From Wurfbainia villosa (Eukaryota; Streptophyta; Magnoliopsida; Zingiberales; Zingiberaceae): DNA of 64,000 bases. The notes beneath the pieces were generated by a model, which was not told the origin of the DNA, searched no databases, and was given only the letters and a program-made list of their open reading frames with translations. Of the stretch, positions 11,239-21,596 are shown piece after piece (within the stretch, counting starts at the first letter, position 1; every line of letters starts with the position of its first letter). The DNA is taken from positions 107,621,179-107,685,178 of the forward strand of contig CM045996.1 in the NCBI GenBank assembly GCA_025175895.1. Direction: 5' to 3'. Made by a program: the position numbers and the translations under genes.

Positions 11239-12511
11239 CCAGGTTGTATTTCGACATAATCGTAAAATTGATTTACAATATTCGTAATTGTATTTATGGA
11301 AATTTTCTACTTTTGGAAGTTTAGAAGTATTTATGGAAATATTCTAATTTTGGAAAGTCTAGAAGTATTTATGGAAATCTTCTACTTTTGGAAAGTTATA
11401 AGTATTTATGGAAATTAACACTTTCCATAAATAAAATATTTGATTAGATTTGGAAATTTATTTCCTAATTTAATTATGATTTGATTTGGAAAATCAAATC
11501 TAAAATATATTTGATTTCCATAAGTAGTTTTGACAATTTAGGAAATTTGTTTCCTAAATTAAATTTGACTTTCTTTAATTGAGACCTTCCATATATAAAA
11601 TATGTGATTAGATTTGTAAATTTGTTTCCTAATTTAATCATGATTTAATTTTGGGAATCAAATCTTAAACATATTTTATTTCCATAAATAGTTATGACAT
11701 ATAAGAAAATTTATTACATGCCATAATTGTATGTCATGTAATTGCATTAGATGCATATCATTATGTCATGCATGTCGTGACATGTAGATATATGTCATGT
11801 ATGTCATGTCATGTAGATAATAGTTATTTGCATGCAAAGAGGATGAGACTTTAAAACCCTTATACAATATTAAAGCCTACACCTTCCATTAATATGATTA
11901 GAACCAGAGTTATGTTTCTTGTTTGGGTTGTTGGACTCACTCCAAGGCCAGCTCAAACCTGAACATGTTCAAATCATTGGAATAGTTTATAAGAGTCAGA
12001 GGTCAATCGTTAGTTTGGGTTGTTGGACTCACTCCAAGCTTGACTAATTGGTTGAATGCGCTCTAACCATATTAAAACTATTTCGCGATTCATAGGCCAG
12101 CTCTAACATAGAGCATCGATTTGTTGGACTCACTCTAAGGTCGATGTGAAGAGAGGTGAAGTTGGGTGTTATGCATATGATGCATACTTGTTAATGTGTT
12201 AACAACCCAATGTATGTGTAAACATTCAATTAGTTGATAGCATATTGTGATAGTTACATATACGTGATATGTAATCAGTATACTTGATACCCACCATCAT
12301 AGCTAAGAATGGCTTGTTGGACTCACTCCAAGGTTGTTCTTATCTATATTGGATATCAACCCATTCGGAGATTGACCTACGATATCCCAAATTGATTTTG
12401 AGGGTTTTTGAATTCGAAAAATGAATGGGATTTTGTAAATGTATGTGGATGCATTTTAAATCATCTTTCACATATATGCTCATTTTGTATTTCTAGGTTA
12501 ATCGCTTGATC
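11239..12511 (+). other. Untranslated leader of C-1 with repeated stem-loop motifs
   Basis: AT-rich, with no coding frame. Near 11300-11420 there are several copies of a TATTTATGGAAAT motif. Four copies of the hairpin TTGGACTCACTCCAAG lie at 11931, 12023, 12124 (one base changed) and 12317. TGTCATG motifs cluster at 11740-11820. The leader of C-2 (45401-46290, minus) keeps two of the hairpins. Confidence 0.7.
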
Positions 12512-14116
12512 ATGATGTCTTTGAATTTGCACTCCATTTTGAATTCGAATAAATTGATTGGGCCGAACTTCTTGGACTGGCTTAGAAACTTGAGAATTGT
12601 TCTCAAGGCGGAAAAGCTTGAGTATGTCCTCGAAGTGTCTCTTCCCTCCCGTCCTAGTGATGATGCAACACCGGACCAATTGTTGGTCCATCAGAAACAT
12701 GTGAGTGATTCTGAGCAAGTGAGTTGCATCATGCTAACCGCGATGGTACTCGAGCTGTGGAAGCAGCATGAGCATATGGATGCTCATACCATAGTCCTTC
12801 TTCTTTATGAGTTGTTTGATGAGCAAGTGAGATTCGAAAGGTTCGAAGTCTTCAAGCTCCTCTTCACCTTTGAGATGCAAGAAGGTTCATCTGTGGTACT
12901 GCTTAACATGCTGAAGACTGTGGAGCCTTTTGAGAAGCATGAGCAAGTGACGGTGCTGTTAGTTGATTCCTCGAAGAAAGGTTCTAAGAGGGAGTCAAAG
13001 GAACAGCAGAAGGGGAAGAAGAAAAAGGCTAAAAAGGTAGAACTAGCTCAAAAGGGCACTTGCCATCATTATGGCAAGCAGGGACATTGGCAAAGAAACT
13101 GCAAGATTTATCTTGAGTCCGTAAAGAAGAATAAGGCATCAAATGCCCCATCTCCTTCAAATATCTTCGTTATTGATTGTCATTCTATTTCCTCAGACAC
13201 TTGGGTATTGGATACTGGGTGTGGCTCACATATATGTAATGACATACATGGGGTAAGGAATATAAGAAGACTCGTCAAGGGAGAGTCAAATTTACATGTT
13301 GGGAATGGAGCAAGGGTTGCTGCACTCGCCATCGGAACGTATTTATTGAAACTCCCTACAGGACTTGTCATAGAACTGGACAATTGCTTTTATGTTCTTT
13401 CGTTGATAAAGAACATCATTTCTATTTCTTGTTTAAATAGAAATGGGTACCATTTAACTTTTAGTAACAATTGTTGTTACATAACTTTGAATGGCGTTCT
13501 TTATGGGACTGGAACTTTAAGCAATGGTATTTATACGTTGGACGTATCCAGTGACATTTTCAATATCGAAGCGAGCAACAAGCGTGCTCGAAAAGATAAT
13601 CAATTAGACTCCTACATGTGGCATTGTCATCTTGGCCATGTGAGCAAGAAATGCTTGTCCGAATTACAACGATGTGGAATTTTGGAATCATTTGAATTAG
13701 ATTCATATGATACATGTGAATCATGCTTAAAAGACAAGATGACCAAGTTACCTTTTACTGGAAAAGGTGAACTGGTGGGTGAGTTGCTTGGTCTAATACA
13801 TACTGATGTATGTGGATCTATGTCAACTCAAGCCTTAGGAGGTTATAGCTCCTTCATTACATTTACCGATGATCACTCACAATTTGGGTATGCGTTCTTG
13901 ATGAAACACAAGTCTGAAGCCTTTGAAAGGTTCAAACAATTCAGAAATGAAGTAGAGAAACAACTTGGCAAGAGTATTAAAATACTTCGATCGGATCGAG
14001 GTGGTGAATACTTGAGTCAAGAGTTTCTAGATTATCTGAGGGACAATAGTATATTTTCTCAATGGACTCCGCCGTACACACCACAACTTAATGGTGTATC
14101 TGAGAGGCGAAACTAG
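12512..14116 (+). pseudogene. gag-pol: C-1 gag, protease and integrase N-terminal part
   Basis: The first real ATG is at 12512. Gag opens with a segment like that of D-1 (FLDWLRNLRIVLK), but compared with D-1 and with C-3 it lacks a stretch of the capsid after QEGSSVV. The zinc knuckle at about 13060-13105 reads CHHYGKQGHWQRNC: the second Cys of the CX2CX4HX4C pattern is Tyr, so it should not bind zinc normally. Protease follows (WVLDTGCGSH, Asp-Thr-Gly), then the pre-integrase segment (MWHCHLGHVS) and the integrase core (LIHTDVCGS, SDRGGEYLS). A TAG at 14114-14116 ends the frame in the integrase core after SERRN. Confidence 0.9.
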
Positions 14117-15329
14117 ACCTTGTTGGACATGGTCAATGATGAATCATGCGAATCTTCCCAAGTCCATTTGGGCCTATGCACTTCAAACAGTTGTTTACTT
14201 GTTAAAAAGAGTCCCGACCAAGGTAGTCTCTACTACTCCATATGAGATATGGGCTAGTAAGAAACCTCATTTATCTTACTTGAAGATATGGGGTTGTCCT
14301 GCTTATGTGAAGCGGACTGTGTCAGACAAATTGGATGCTAAGTATGATAAATGTCTATTTATTTGATACCCTAAGGAAATGAGGAGTTACCAATTCTATC
14401 ATCCCTTGGAACAAAAGGTATTTGTTTCAAGGAATGTTGTATTTCTAGAGAAAGAGTTTCTCTTGCAAGAAAATAATGGGAGTGTCGTTGAACTTGAGTA
14501 GGTTCAAGAGACTCCAGTCAACATTGATGAGATACTTGGTCAAGCACCTCAACCGATAACTCATAGTGATGAGACATCGACTGAACCTATTCTGACACCA
14601 CATCTTCGTAGGTCTAGTAGAACACACAACATTCTCGAGAGATATAGATTTCTCGTAAGTGAATCGAACAACGTGTTACTCATTGACGATGAGGAGCTTA
14701 TCTGTTATGAAGAAGTTCTGAAAAGTTCAGAAAGGGACAAATGGCTTGAAGCCATGAAGTCGAAAATGGATTCCATGTATGAAAATCAAGTTTGGAACTT
14801 GGTTGATCCACCTGAAGGCATAAAGCCTATAGGGTGCAAGTGGGTTTTCAAGAAGAAAATTGATATTGATGGTAATGTGATTACCTATAAGGCTAGATTG
14901 GTGGCGAAAGGATATCGTCAAAAGCAAGGTGTTGATTATGACAAAACCTATTCACCTGTTGCTATGCTTAAATCCATTCGGATGCTCTTGGCCAAAGCGG
15001 CTCATTATGATAATGAGATATGACAGATGGATATGAAAACAACTTTTCTTAATGGAAACCTGCTCGAGGACGTGTATATGATACAGCCTGAGGGTTTCAC
15101 ATCGGTTGATAAAACCAAGGTATGCAAATTGCGACGGTCCATATATGGATTGAAGCAAGCATCCAGGAGCTGGAATATTCGTTTTGATGAGACAATCAAA
15201 AAGTTTGATTTCTCACAAAATCTAGACGAACCTTGTGTGTACAAGAAGGTTAGTGGGAGTGCAGTCATGCTCCTAGTATTGTATGTCGATGACATATTAC
15301 TTATAGGAAATGTTGTTTCAGTCTTATAG
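14117..15329 (+). pseudogene. pol: C-1 integrase end and reverse transcriptase, several stops
   Basis: Integrase continues (SIWAYALQTVVYLLKRVP, then KIWGCPAYVKR) to a stop at 14364-14366, then a linker with another stop near 14501. RT runs from 14673: NQVWNLVDPPEGIKPIGCKW, YKARLVAKGYRQKQGVDYD, then SIYGLKQASRSW and the catalytic LYVDDILLIGN near 15279-15311. Stops include TGA at 15021-15023, where family members have Trp, and TAG at 15327-15329, where C-3 has Gln. The scatter of stops means this copy has been silent for a long time. Confidence 0.88.
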
Positions 15330-16196
15330 TCAGTTAAGATTTGGTTGTCCAAGACATTCTCCATGAAAGACTTGGGAGAAGCAACCTACATCCTCGGGAT
15401 TAAGATCTATAGGGATAGATCGAAACAATTGCTTGGTCTTTCGCAGTCTACATATATAGACCGAGTGCTAAAGAGGTTTAGCATGTAGGAATCCAAGAAA
15501 GGTTACCTTCCCATCAGGCATGGGATACACCTTTCGAAGTCTATGTGTCCGCGCACAAAATATGAGAGGATTTACATGAGTAAGATTCCTTATGCATCCG
15601 CAATAGGATCTATCATGTATGCTATGTTATGTATGAGGCCCGATGTATCGTATGCTCTGAGTGTCATGAGTAGATACCAGTCTAATCCAAGAATCGATGA
15701 TTGGGTGGCTATTAAGATGATCCTTAAGTACTTAAGAAGAATTAAGGATGTGTTCCTAATATATGGAGAAGGGGGCATGGTGATATGCAGGTATATGGAT
15801 GCCAGCTTCCAGACAGACAAGGATGATTCTAGGTCTCAGTATGGGTACATGTTCACCTTGAATGGAGGCGCAATAAGTTGGAAAGATTCCAAGCTTGACA
15901 CTATAGCGGATTCTGCCACTGAGGCAAAATACATTGCAGCTTCGGAAGCAGCAAAGGAAGCGGTTTGGATTTAGAAGTTCATTTCTGAACTTGATGTGGT
16001 CTCATCAATGATCCAAACATGTGCTTCGCCACTATAATTTGATCAGAGAGATCATTAGTAGGAAGGAAATACAAATCGAGAAGATTCCCACTGAAAGGAA
16101 CTTAGCGTATCCTTTAACTAAGGCATTATCTCAAAGTAAGTTTGAGGGTCATGTTAGAGCTTATGGAATTGGATACCATAGTAATTGACATTATGC
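15330..16196 (+). pseudogene. pol: C-1 RT end and RNase H
   Basis: The RT C-terminal part (MKDLGEATYILGIKIYRD) is followed by a TAG at 15486-15488. The connection (IPYASAIGSIMYAMLC) and RNase H follow (YMDASFQTDKDDSRSQ, then EAKYIAASEAAKEAVW), with another TAG at 15972-15974. The final segment to the polypurine tract is frameshifted and lacks most of the YCDN block seen in relatives. Compared with C-3 this copy keeps about 19 residues after HLSK that C-3 has lost. Confidence 0.85.
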
Positions 16197-16208
16197 CAAG
16201 TGGGAGTT
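16197..16208 (+). other. Polypurine tract of C-1
   Basis: CAAGTGGGAGTT directly precedes the 3' LTR. C-3 has AAGTGGGAGTC at the same place on its strand. Confidence 0.8.
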
Positions 16209-17596
16209 TGTTATTAATATATGAGAGACGTCCTAAGGCAATCACCTTATGTTTGAACCATTTATATGATAAATGAAGATTCACTATTTGAGTATACATG
16301 TTTTCATGTATTTGATTAGATCTTAAACTCATTTATTGAATGCCCACGATATGATTCACAGCATGAGAGAATTTGTGATTGGATCACAACTAGTGAGTGT
16401 CTCTACATGTGTAATTGTGATGTATCGGAATTATCCCTAGTCGATGAATTTATAGATTTGGACACCATCAATTCTGTCGAGACTAGCATGAGGTATACTC
16501 CTTGGTGTATCCAAGCAGCTGATTCTCACTAGCTGGAGACATTGTGATGTCCGGAGTTAATCGTGGATGCTAGTTATGGTAACTAGTTCATTAGAGTGAC
16601 CAGTTGTAAAACTTCATATGGTTCTCTGCATATATAGATATGACAATGAAGTTTTTACTACAGCTTAAGTGCGATGTTCCTTTGACTTGTGGTATTCAAG
16701 TCATCTTGGTCATGAAGACTTATGCTTTTGACATCTTAAGCAAGCATCTCTGAGGATATGTGGACCCGGGATGATTGGGTATAAGTTAATGTGATCAAAG
16801 GTGTTTGAATAGCCTATAAAGGATTCATCACTCCTTGCGAGGAGATGTATACTCATGGCCTCTCGTCGGATTGTTACTAAAGTCATTGGCCAAAGCATTA
16901 CATGTTTAGAGTAAGATACTCATGGATACATGTGTAGTAACTAGAATTCGTAGGATGAGAAAATGATACTTGGGCTAGGTGTGACATAGTCAACCTAGTG
17001 GGGATTGACACTATAGACCATGTCCTGAACCAAGTGGGTATAAGATGCGTGAAGGGAACGGGGCACGATTCATTGAAGCTGTTGAAGGGTTTCAGAAATA
17101 GTTCTGGATCAACCGTTGATCTTTTAGTTAATTGGGGATCATGATGTACTACTAGGTGTCACTCATGATCATTCTATAATTAATGGTTAATTATAGATGA
17201 CCAACATAAACCGAGAACCTATTTGGTCACACGCACAATGAGCGTAATCCGAAGGATTTAAAACGAGCTTGAGAATGAGATTCTCAGACCGAGAGAAACT
17301 AGATTTGGTTGGACGAAACAAGGATCGAGCATGAAAATGTTTCAGTCGCAATGGAAGCGTGGATGGCCTGTGTCTTATGAAGACATGATGGATGAACAAA
17401 ATTGGTTTGGTTCTAATCCAATGGTGAAGAATAAACCAAAGGAGTTTGGTTTGTTTTAAACGAATGACCCAAAAGTTGGTTTGGTTCATTTTAACTTAAA
17501 ATAGACCAATGCGGTTTGGTTTATTTTAACTTAAGTTATTGGAGTGGGTTAACGGGTTTTGGTTATGAACCAATAACCGTTAGGAGAATGTGTTCT

Positions 17597-17605
17597 CTAT
17601 AAAAC
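17597..17605 (+). promoter_or_regulatory. TATA-like box in the C-1 3' LTR
   Basis: CTATAAAAC. The same place in C-3 (minus, 59171-59180) reads CTATAAAAGT and in C-2 (minus, about 47048-47056) CTATAAAA. It is mutated in the C-1 5' LTR. Confidence 0.6.
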
Positions 17606-18373
17606 ATGGCTTAAGTGTTTTTCGTGGAGAACTTTTGGATGTTGGAAAAACTTTGCCGCCCAACCCCTCTCCCTCTCTTCTCCTTGCCACCACCCAACCT
17701 TGTTGTTGCCTAGCTTTTGTGCCACCGTCCTAGCTGTTGTCGGCGTCAAGCTGGTGGTGGCCATCCTTCGGCGACCCTCCGGTGGCTCACCTTGGTTCCG
17801 GTGACCAAGGGTTGGCCGGCCATCCTGTTTGGCCGGATCAACATCCTCCACCAAGCTGTCCAACTTTTTGAACAGCTTGTTTCCTTAGGTGTCGGAGCAT
17901 CATTTGGACAAAGTTTTGAGCTACGACAGTGGCTACTCTACCGGGGATTCGATCTCCGATAATCCTCATAGGTGGAGGACAAAAAATTCGTCAAACGGTT
18001 GACGAATACCTCTCCGGAGAAGCGAGTTATTGAGACTCAATTTCTAATCCGAATTTTGATTCGGATTGTGATCTTCTCTCGATCACATCGTCTTCGACAC
18101 GAGGCTAGTGACTCCTACGAAGATGAGGCTCGTGTTGGTGCAATCGGCCCAGGTCACGATTGACCAGACTCGAGTTTGACTCGAGTGATGTTTTGATGTT
18201 TGACAAAGGGATTTGATAAAGTGGTTTGGCATTGATGTTTGACATTAATGTCGGTTAATATGTTGGGGAGATTGTTGGAGCAATCGACCCGGGTCATGTT
18301 TGACCGGACTCGAGTTTGACTCGAGGAAAACCTTGATGGTTGACTGGGGTTGACCATGTGATTATGGGAAAGT

Positions 18374-18786
18374 CCAAGCATGGGTCTTGGCAAGGTAAAG
18401 TCCAAGTCATGGGTACTTGGCATGGAAAGTCCAAGTGGGACACTTGGCATTTGGTAAAGTCCAAGTCTTGAGTACTTGGCATGAAAAGTCCAAGTGGGAC
18501 ACTTGGCGCATGGAAAGTCCAAGTCATGGGTACTTGGCATTTGGGAAAGTCCAAGTCTTGAGTACTTGGCATGAGAAGTCCAAGCATGAGTCTTGGCAAA
18601 TTAGAAGTCCAAGCATGGGTCTTGGCAAATGGAAAGTCCAAGCATGGGTCTTGGCATGGAAAGTCCAACATGGGTTGGCAAGGGAAAGTCCAAGCTTGAG
18701 TCTTGGCATTTGGGAAGTCCAAGGGGATTGATATTGGAAGCGTAAAGTCCAAGCGGAGTCTTGGCGGCGTAAGTCCATTGTGCCTT
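18374..18786 (+). repeat. Hairpin minisatellite of the B LTR (about 29-bp period, 15 units)
   Basis: Units start at 18374, 18402, 18431, 18461, 18490, 18519, 18551, 18580, 18609, 18638, 18665, 18690, 18719, 18749 and 18775. Nearly every unit is a perfect or near-perfect hairpin, with stems CCAAG/CTTGG, CCAAGT/ACTTGG, CCAAGTG/CACTTGG or CCAAC/GTTGG and loops of 3 to 7 bases. The array lies upstream of the TATA box. Copies are in the 3' LTR (23741-24152), the solo LTR (about 8890-9312, inverted) and B-2 (about 55718-56003). Long frames across it are repeat artefacts. Confidence 0.9.
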
Positions 18787-19243
18787 GGCGGTGTAGACAC
18801 CGTTAGCATGACATAGCCGAGGGAAGCACCTGGAGGCTAGCGCGATGGATGAACAAGTCATGGATGACTTGGAGGGATCCGAGAGGCGTGAGGCTGATGG
18901 AGGTGGCTAGAAGGCTTAGGTCTAGGCTAAGGGTGGTCTAGCAAGTATGGGGGCACCATACTTTGGTTAAAACCTCATCTTTTCATGGGAAGCGATCGAG
19001 ATGTCTCACGGCGATCGGCGCCAAAAGTCGGCGATGGCGCCGCTGAATTGGCCGCAAGCCTGAGAATGCTCTCATTGCGATCAGACTGTACCGTACCGAT
19101 CGCGGTGGCGGGTAGCGATCGCCAAGAGATCTGTAGGAGTTTTTCCAGCGTGGATCGATCCGTTGTCTCACGACAACAGTGGCATCAGTCGACTGGTGAC
19201 TTATGGTAGTCGACTGATAGGCGAAAATCTAGCCCAACGCAGG

Positions 19244-19252
19244 TTATAAAGG
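19244..19252 (+). promoter_or_regulatory. TATA-like box in the B-1 5' LTR
   Basis: TTATAAAGG, preserved at the matching place in the 3' LTR (24624-24632), the solo LTR (8367-8376, minus) and, as TTATAAAAG, in B-2 (56551). Confidence 0.65.
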
Positions 19253-19739
19253 CATCTCGGAAGGAGGGTTTTTGAAGCGATTTTCTTGGGCGAAATTGAA
19301 GGGGGAAGTTGGTGCTTTCCATTCCTTCAAAGCTAGTTCAAGGCAATCAAAGATCAAGCAATCCAAAGCTCTTATAAAGTTGTTTTTCCTTTACTTGCAT
19401 TGTATTTCTTATTTGTATTTGCTTGTATCTTGTGTATTACTTAGTGTAATCCTTGTACGAGGTTTCTCCGCCTCCGGATTGTTCCGAGAAGGAGTTATTA
19501 TTGATTAGTGATTGTGTGTGCATCACTAGGGCTCTTTAGAGCTCGATCCGTGGAGTAGGAACCGTTCGATTCCGAACCACGTTATATACTTGTGTTCGTG
19601 ATTGTTGTATTTCGTTATTGCTTTCATTTATATATTCCGCTGTGCTAACAAAATTGTAGACACGCGATCGAATTCGATCTTCCTATGGTCATCGCTATTC
19701 ACCCCCCCCCCCCTCTAGTGCCATCAAATCTCCAACAAG

Positions 19740-19751
19740 TGGTATAAGAGC
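19740..19751 (+). other. Primer-binding site of B-1
   Basis: TGGTATAAGAGC begins two bases after the LTR. It differs by one base from the usual initiator-Met tRNA complement. Confidence 0.85.
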
Positions 19752-19811
19752 CCGGGGCTCTTCTACGGACTAACCGCCGGGAGCTAGGACAAAGAAGGCT
19801 AGAGGGTAAAG

Positions 19812-21596
19812 ATGGAAATCCAAGGACAATTGGGATGGGATATCAACACCCCAATTCCGTATGCCTTCTATGGACGAGAAGGTTTCAATTCTTGGAAGGT
19901 GAGAATTGAAGATTTTTTGATGATGAGAGACCTTGAGGAGTGGTCTGCATTGATGGAAGGATTTGAATATCCTAAGGGACCAAAGGGAGGGTTTCTCAAG
20001 AAGAAGAAATGGAGTGAGGAGCAACTCTAACAATTCGATAAAAACAAGAAGGTAATCAAATTCATTTTTGATTTAATTCCTAATGACCTCTTGTGTAGCC
20101 TAGGTGACTATGTGGATGCTAAGGAGCTATGGAGTGATTTGGCCAAGCTCCATGAAAGCCTATCATCGGTCCAAGAAGAAGGACCATCACCCTCTCAAGA
20201 TCAAGAAGAAACATCTAAAGAGCTTGAGGATTCAGAAGTTGATAGGGAATCAACATCCGGATCGGAGAAGGAAGTAGAATCGGAAGTTGATAGGGAGTCA
20301 ATTTCCGGGTTGGTGGAGGAAGTGGAAGAAGCATCCACTTCTAGGATTGAGGAGGAGATTAGAGTTTCCTCAACACCGGAGCAACAAGAAGAACCATCTA
20401 CATCCGGTAGAGAGGAAGAGCAAGCTCAAGAATCCACTCCGACCACCACAACAACCCTAGGTTACTCAAGCATGTCAATTAATAATAAAATGAATATTAT
20501 ATGCTTTGAGTGTAGGGAGAAAGGACACTACAAGAGTAAGTGTCTTAAACGGGTTAAGAAGACTCCACCCATGCCAAAAGTCAAGGAGACCGGTGCCTCA
20601 ATGAAAAAGAGCAAGGAGCAAGTGATTTGCTTCAAATGTCGACTATCGGGTCATTACCGGAGTCAATGCCCGAAGGGGGAGAAGAAGGGGCAAAGGGGAG
20701 CATCACAAGTAGGGGAAGCTACTAAGGCTAACCCTAAGGTATATCAAGTTAATAATGCTCTTTCTTTAGTTAATAGACAAAAGCATGCTAGAAATTTCAA
20801 TTCCCTAGCAATTTGCCATGAAAAGCATGCTAATAGAAATAAATACTTTTGTTTAGGAGCTAAAAATATTCACTTAGATAATAGGGAGAAATTTGGGACT
20901 AATGTCCCTAAAAACAACTTATCTAAGGACAAACCTAGGTCAAATAACTCTAGAAAATTTTTACCTAGAGAGACAATTAGAAAGGTTCAAGAGCACCTAG
21001 GTCTAAACCCTAAATGGACTAGGCATATGCCTAAAAAGTCTCATGCCCAAGATTTAAATCAAAATTATAAAATTGGGCAATTAGAAAAGGAAAATCAAGT
21101 CTTGAGGTCAAGACTTGAAAAACTTGAAAAGACCCTTAGGAATATACAAAATCAATTTAAAGGGTCTAATGGTCAAAGTCAAAGGTCCAAAAGTCAAAGT
21201 CAATACCAAGGACCTAAGAGTAAAAAGTCAACCAAGGGCAAGCAAGGTTTGGGTCACAAACCTAAGCCTAAAGTGGCTTATCATAGTGTTCCATTTGACT
21301 ATGGAACACAAACTAGGTCTAGGAAGACCAAGGTCAATAGGGAAGTCATCCCTAGAGTTGACCAAAGGATGTGCCTAGTGGCTAAGGTTTCTAGGAAACC
21401 TAGGGTGGCCACTAAGAAGGTTGCAAGGGGAGTTACCCCTAGAGTCAACCTAGGTAAGACCAAAATGACCAAGGCTAACAAGCCTAGGAGGGTCATTAGG
21501 AAGGTATCTAGGGAGGTTATCCCTAAGGAATACCTAATTAACCCTAGGAGCTCAAATCGGTTTTGGGTTCCTAAGAGCGTGATTGATTCACGCTAG
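19812..21596 (+). pseudogene. gag: B-1 gag with one in-frame stop; central capsid part missing
   Basis: The ATG is at 19812. A single TAA (20028-20030) interrupts an otherwise open frame of about 594 codons. The N-terminal part (FNSWKVRIEDFL, then KELWSDLAKLHE) matches the start of the copia gag capsid seen in A-1, but after LHE the frame enters an acidic Ser/Glu-rich linker with a repeated SEVDRES motif. About 110 capsid residues present in A-1 are absent. Two CCHC zinc knuckles follow (CFECREKGHYKSKC at 20502-20543, CFKCRLSGHYRSQC at 20628-20669), then a short coiled coil (LEKENQVLRSRLEKLEKTL), a very basic tail, and a final FWVPKSV motif. Gag would package element RNA. The WVPKS end resembles the gag/pol border of Sireviruses. 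Confidence 0.88.

Larger units (their letters stand above)
18133..19737 (+). repeat. 5' LTR of B-1
   Basis: It begins TGTTGGTGCAATCGG and ends AAATCTCCAACA. In order it has a duplicated LTR start (second TGTTGG at 18273, preceded by GGGGAGAT), a hairpin array (18374-18786), a variable palindrome-rich block (18978-19120), GTCGAC palindromes (19180-19225), TATA (19244), a CGTGGAGTAGGAACC..CCACGTTAT motif near 19550-19590, and a 12-base C run at 19701-19712 just before the end. Confidence 0.92.

Noticed and set aside
12488..12497. Splice-acceptor-like TATTTCTAG|G before C-1 gag
   Set aside because: No matching donor found in the leader and not examined in enough copies to support splicing.
18374..18786. 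CRISPR-like look of regularly spaced palindromic repeats
   Set aside because: Units are contiguous with no unique spacers, no cas genes exist, and the DNA is plant.
18294..18809. Long frames across the B hairpin array on both strands (also 8867-9382 and 23661-24176)
   Set aside because: The products are only the array unit translated (repeats of TWTFHA or LGLSMP type). They arise because the unit rarely contains stops and lie in an LTR promoter region.
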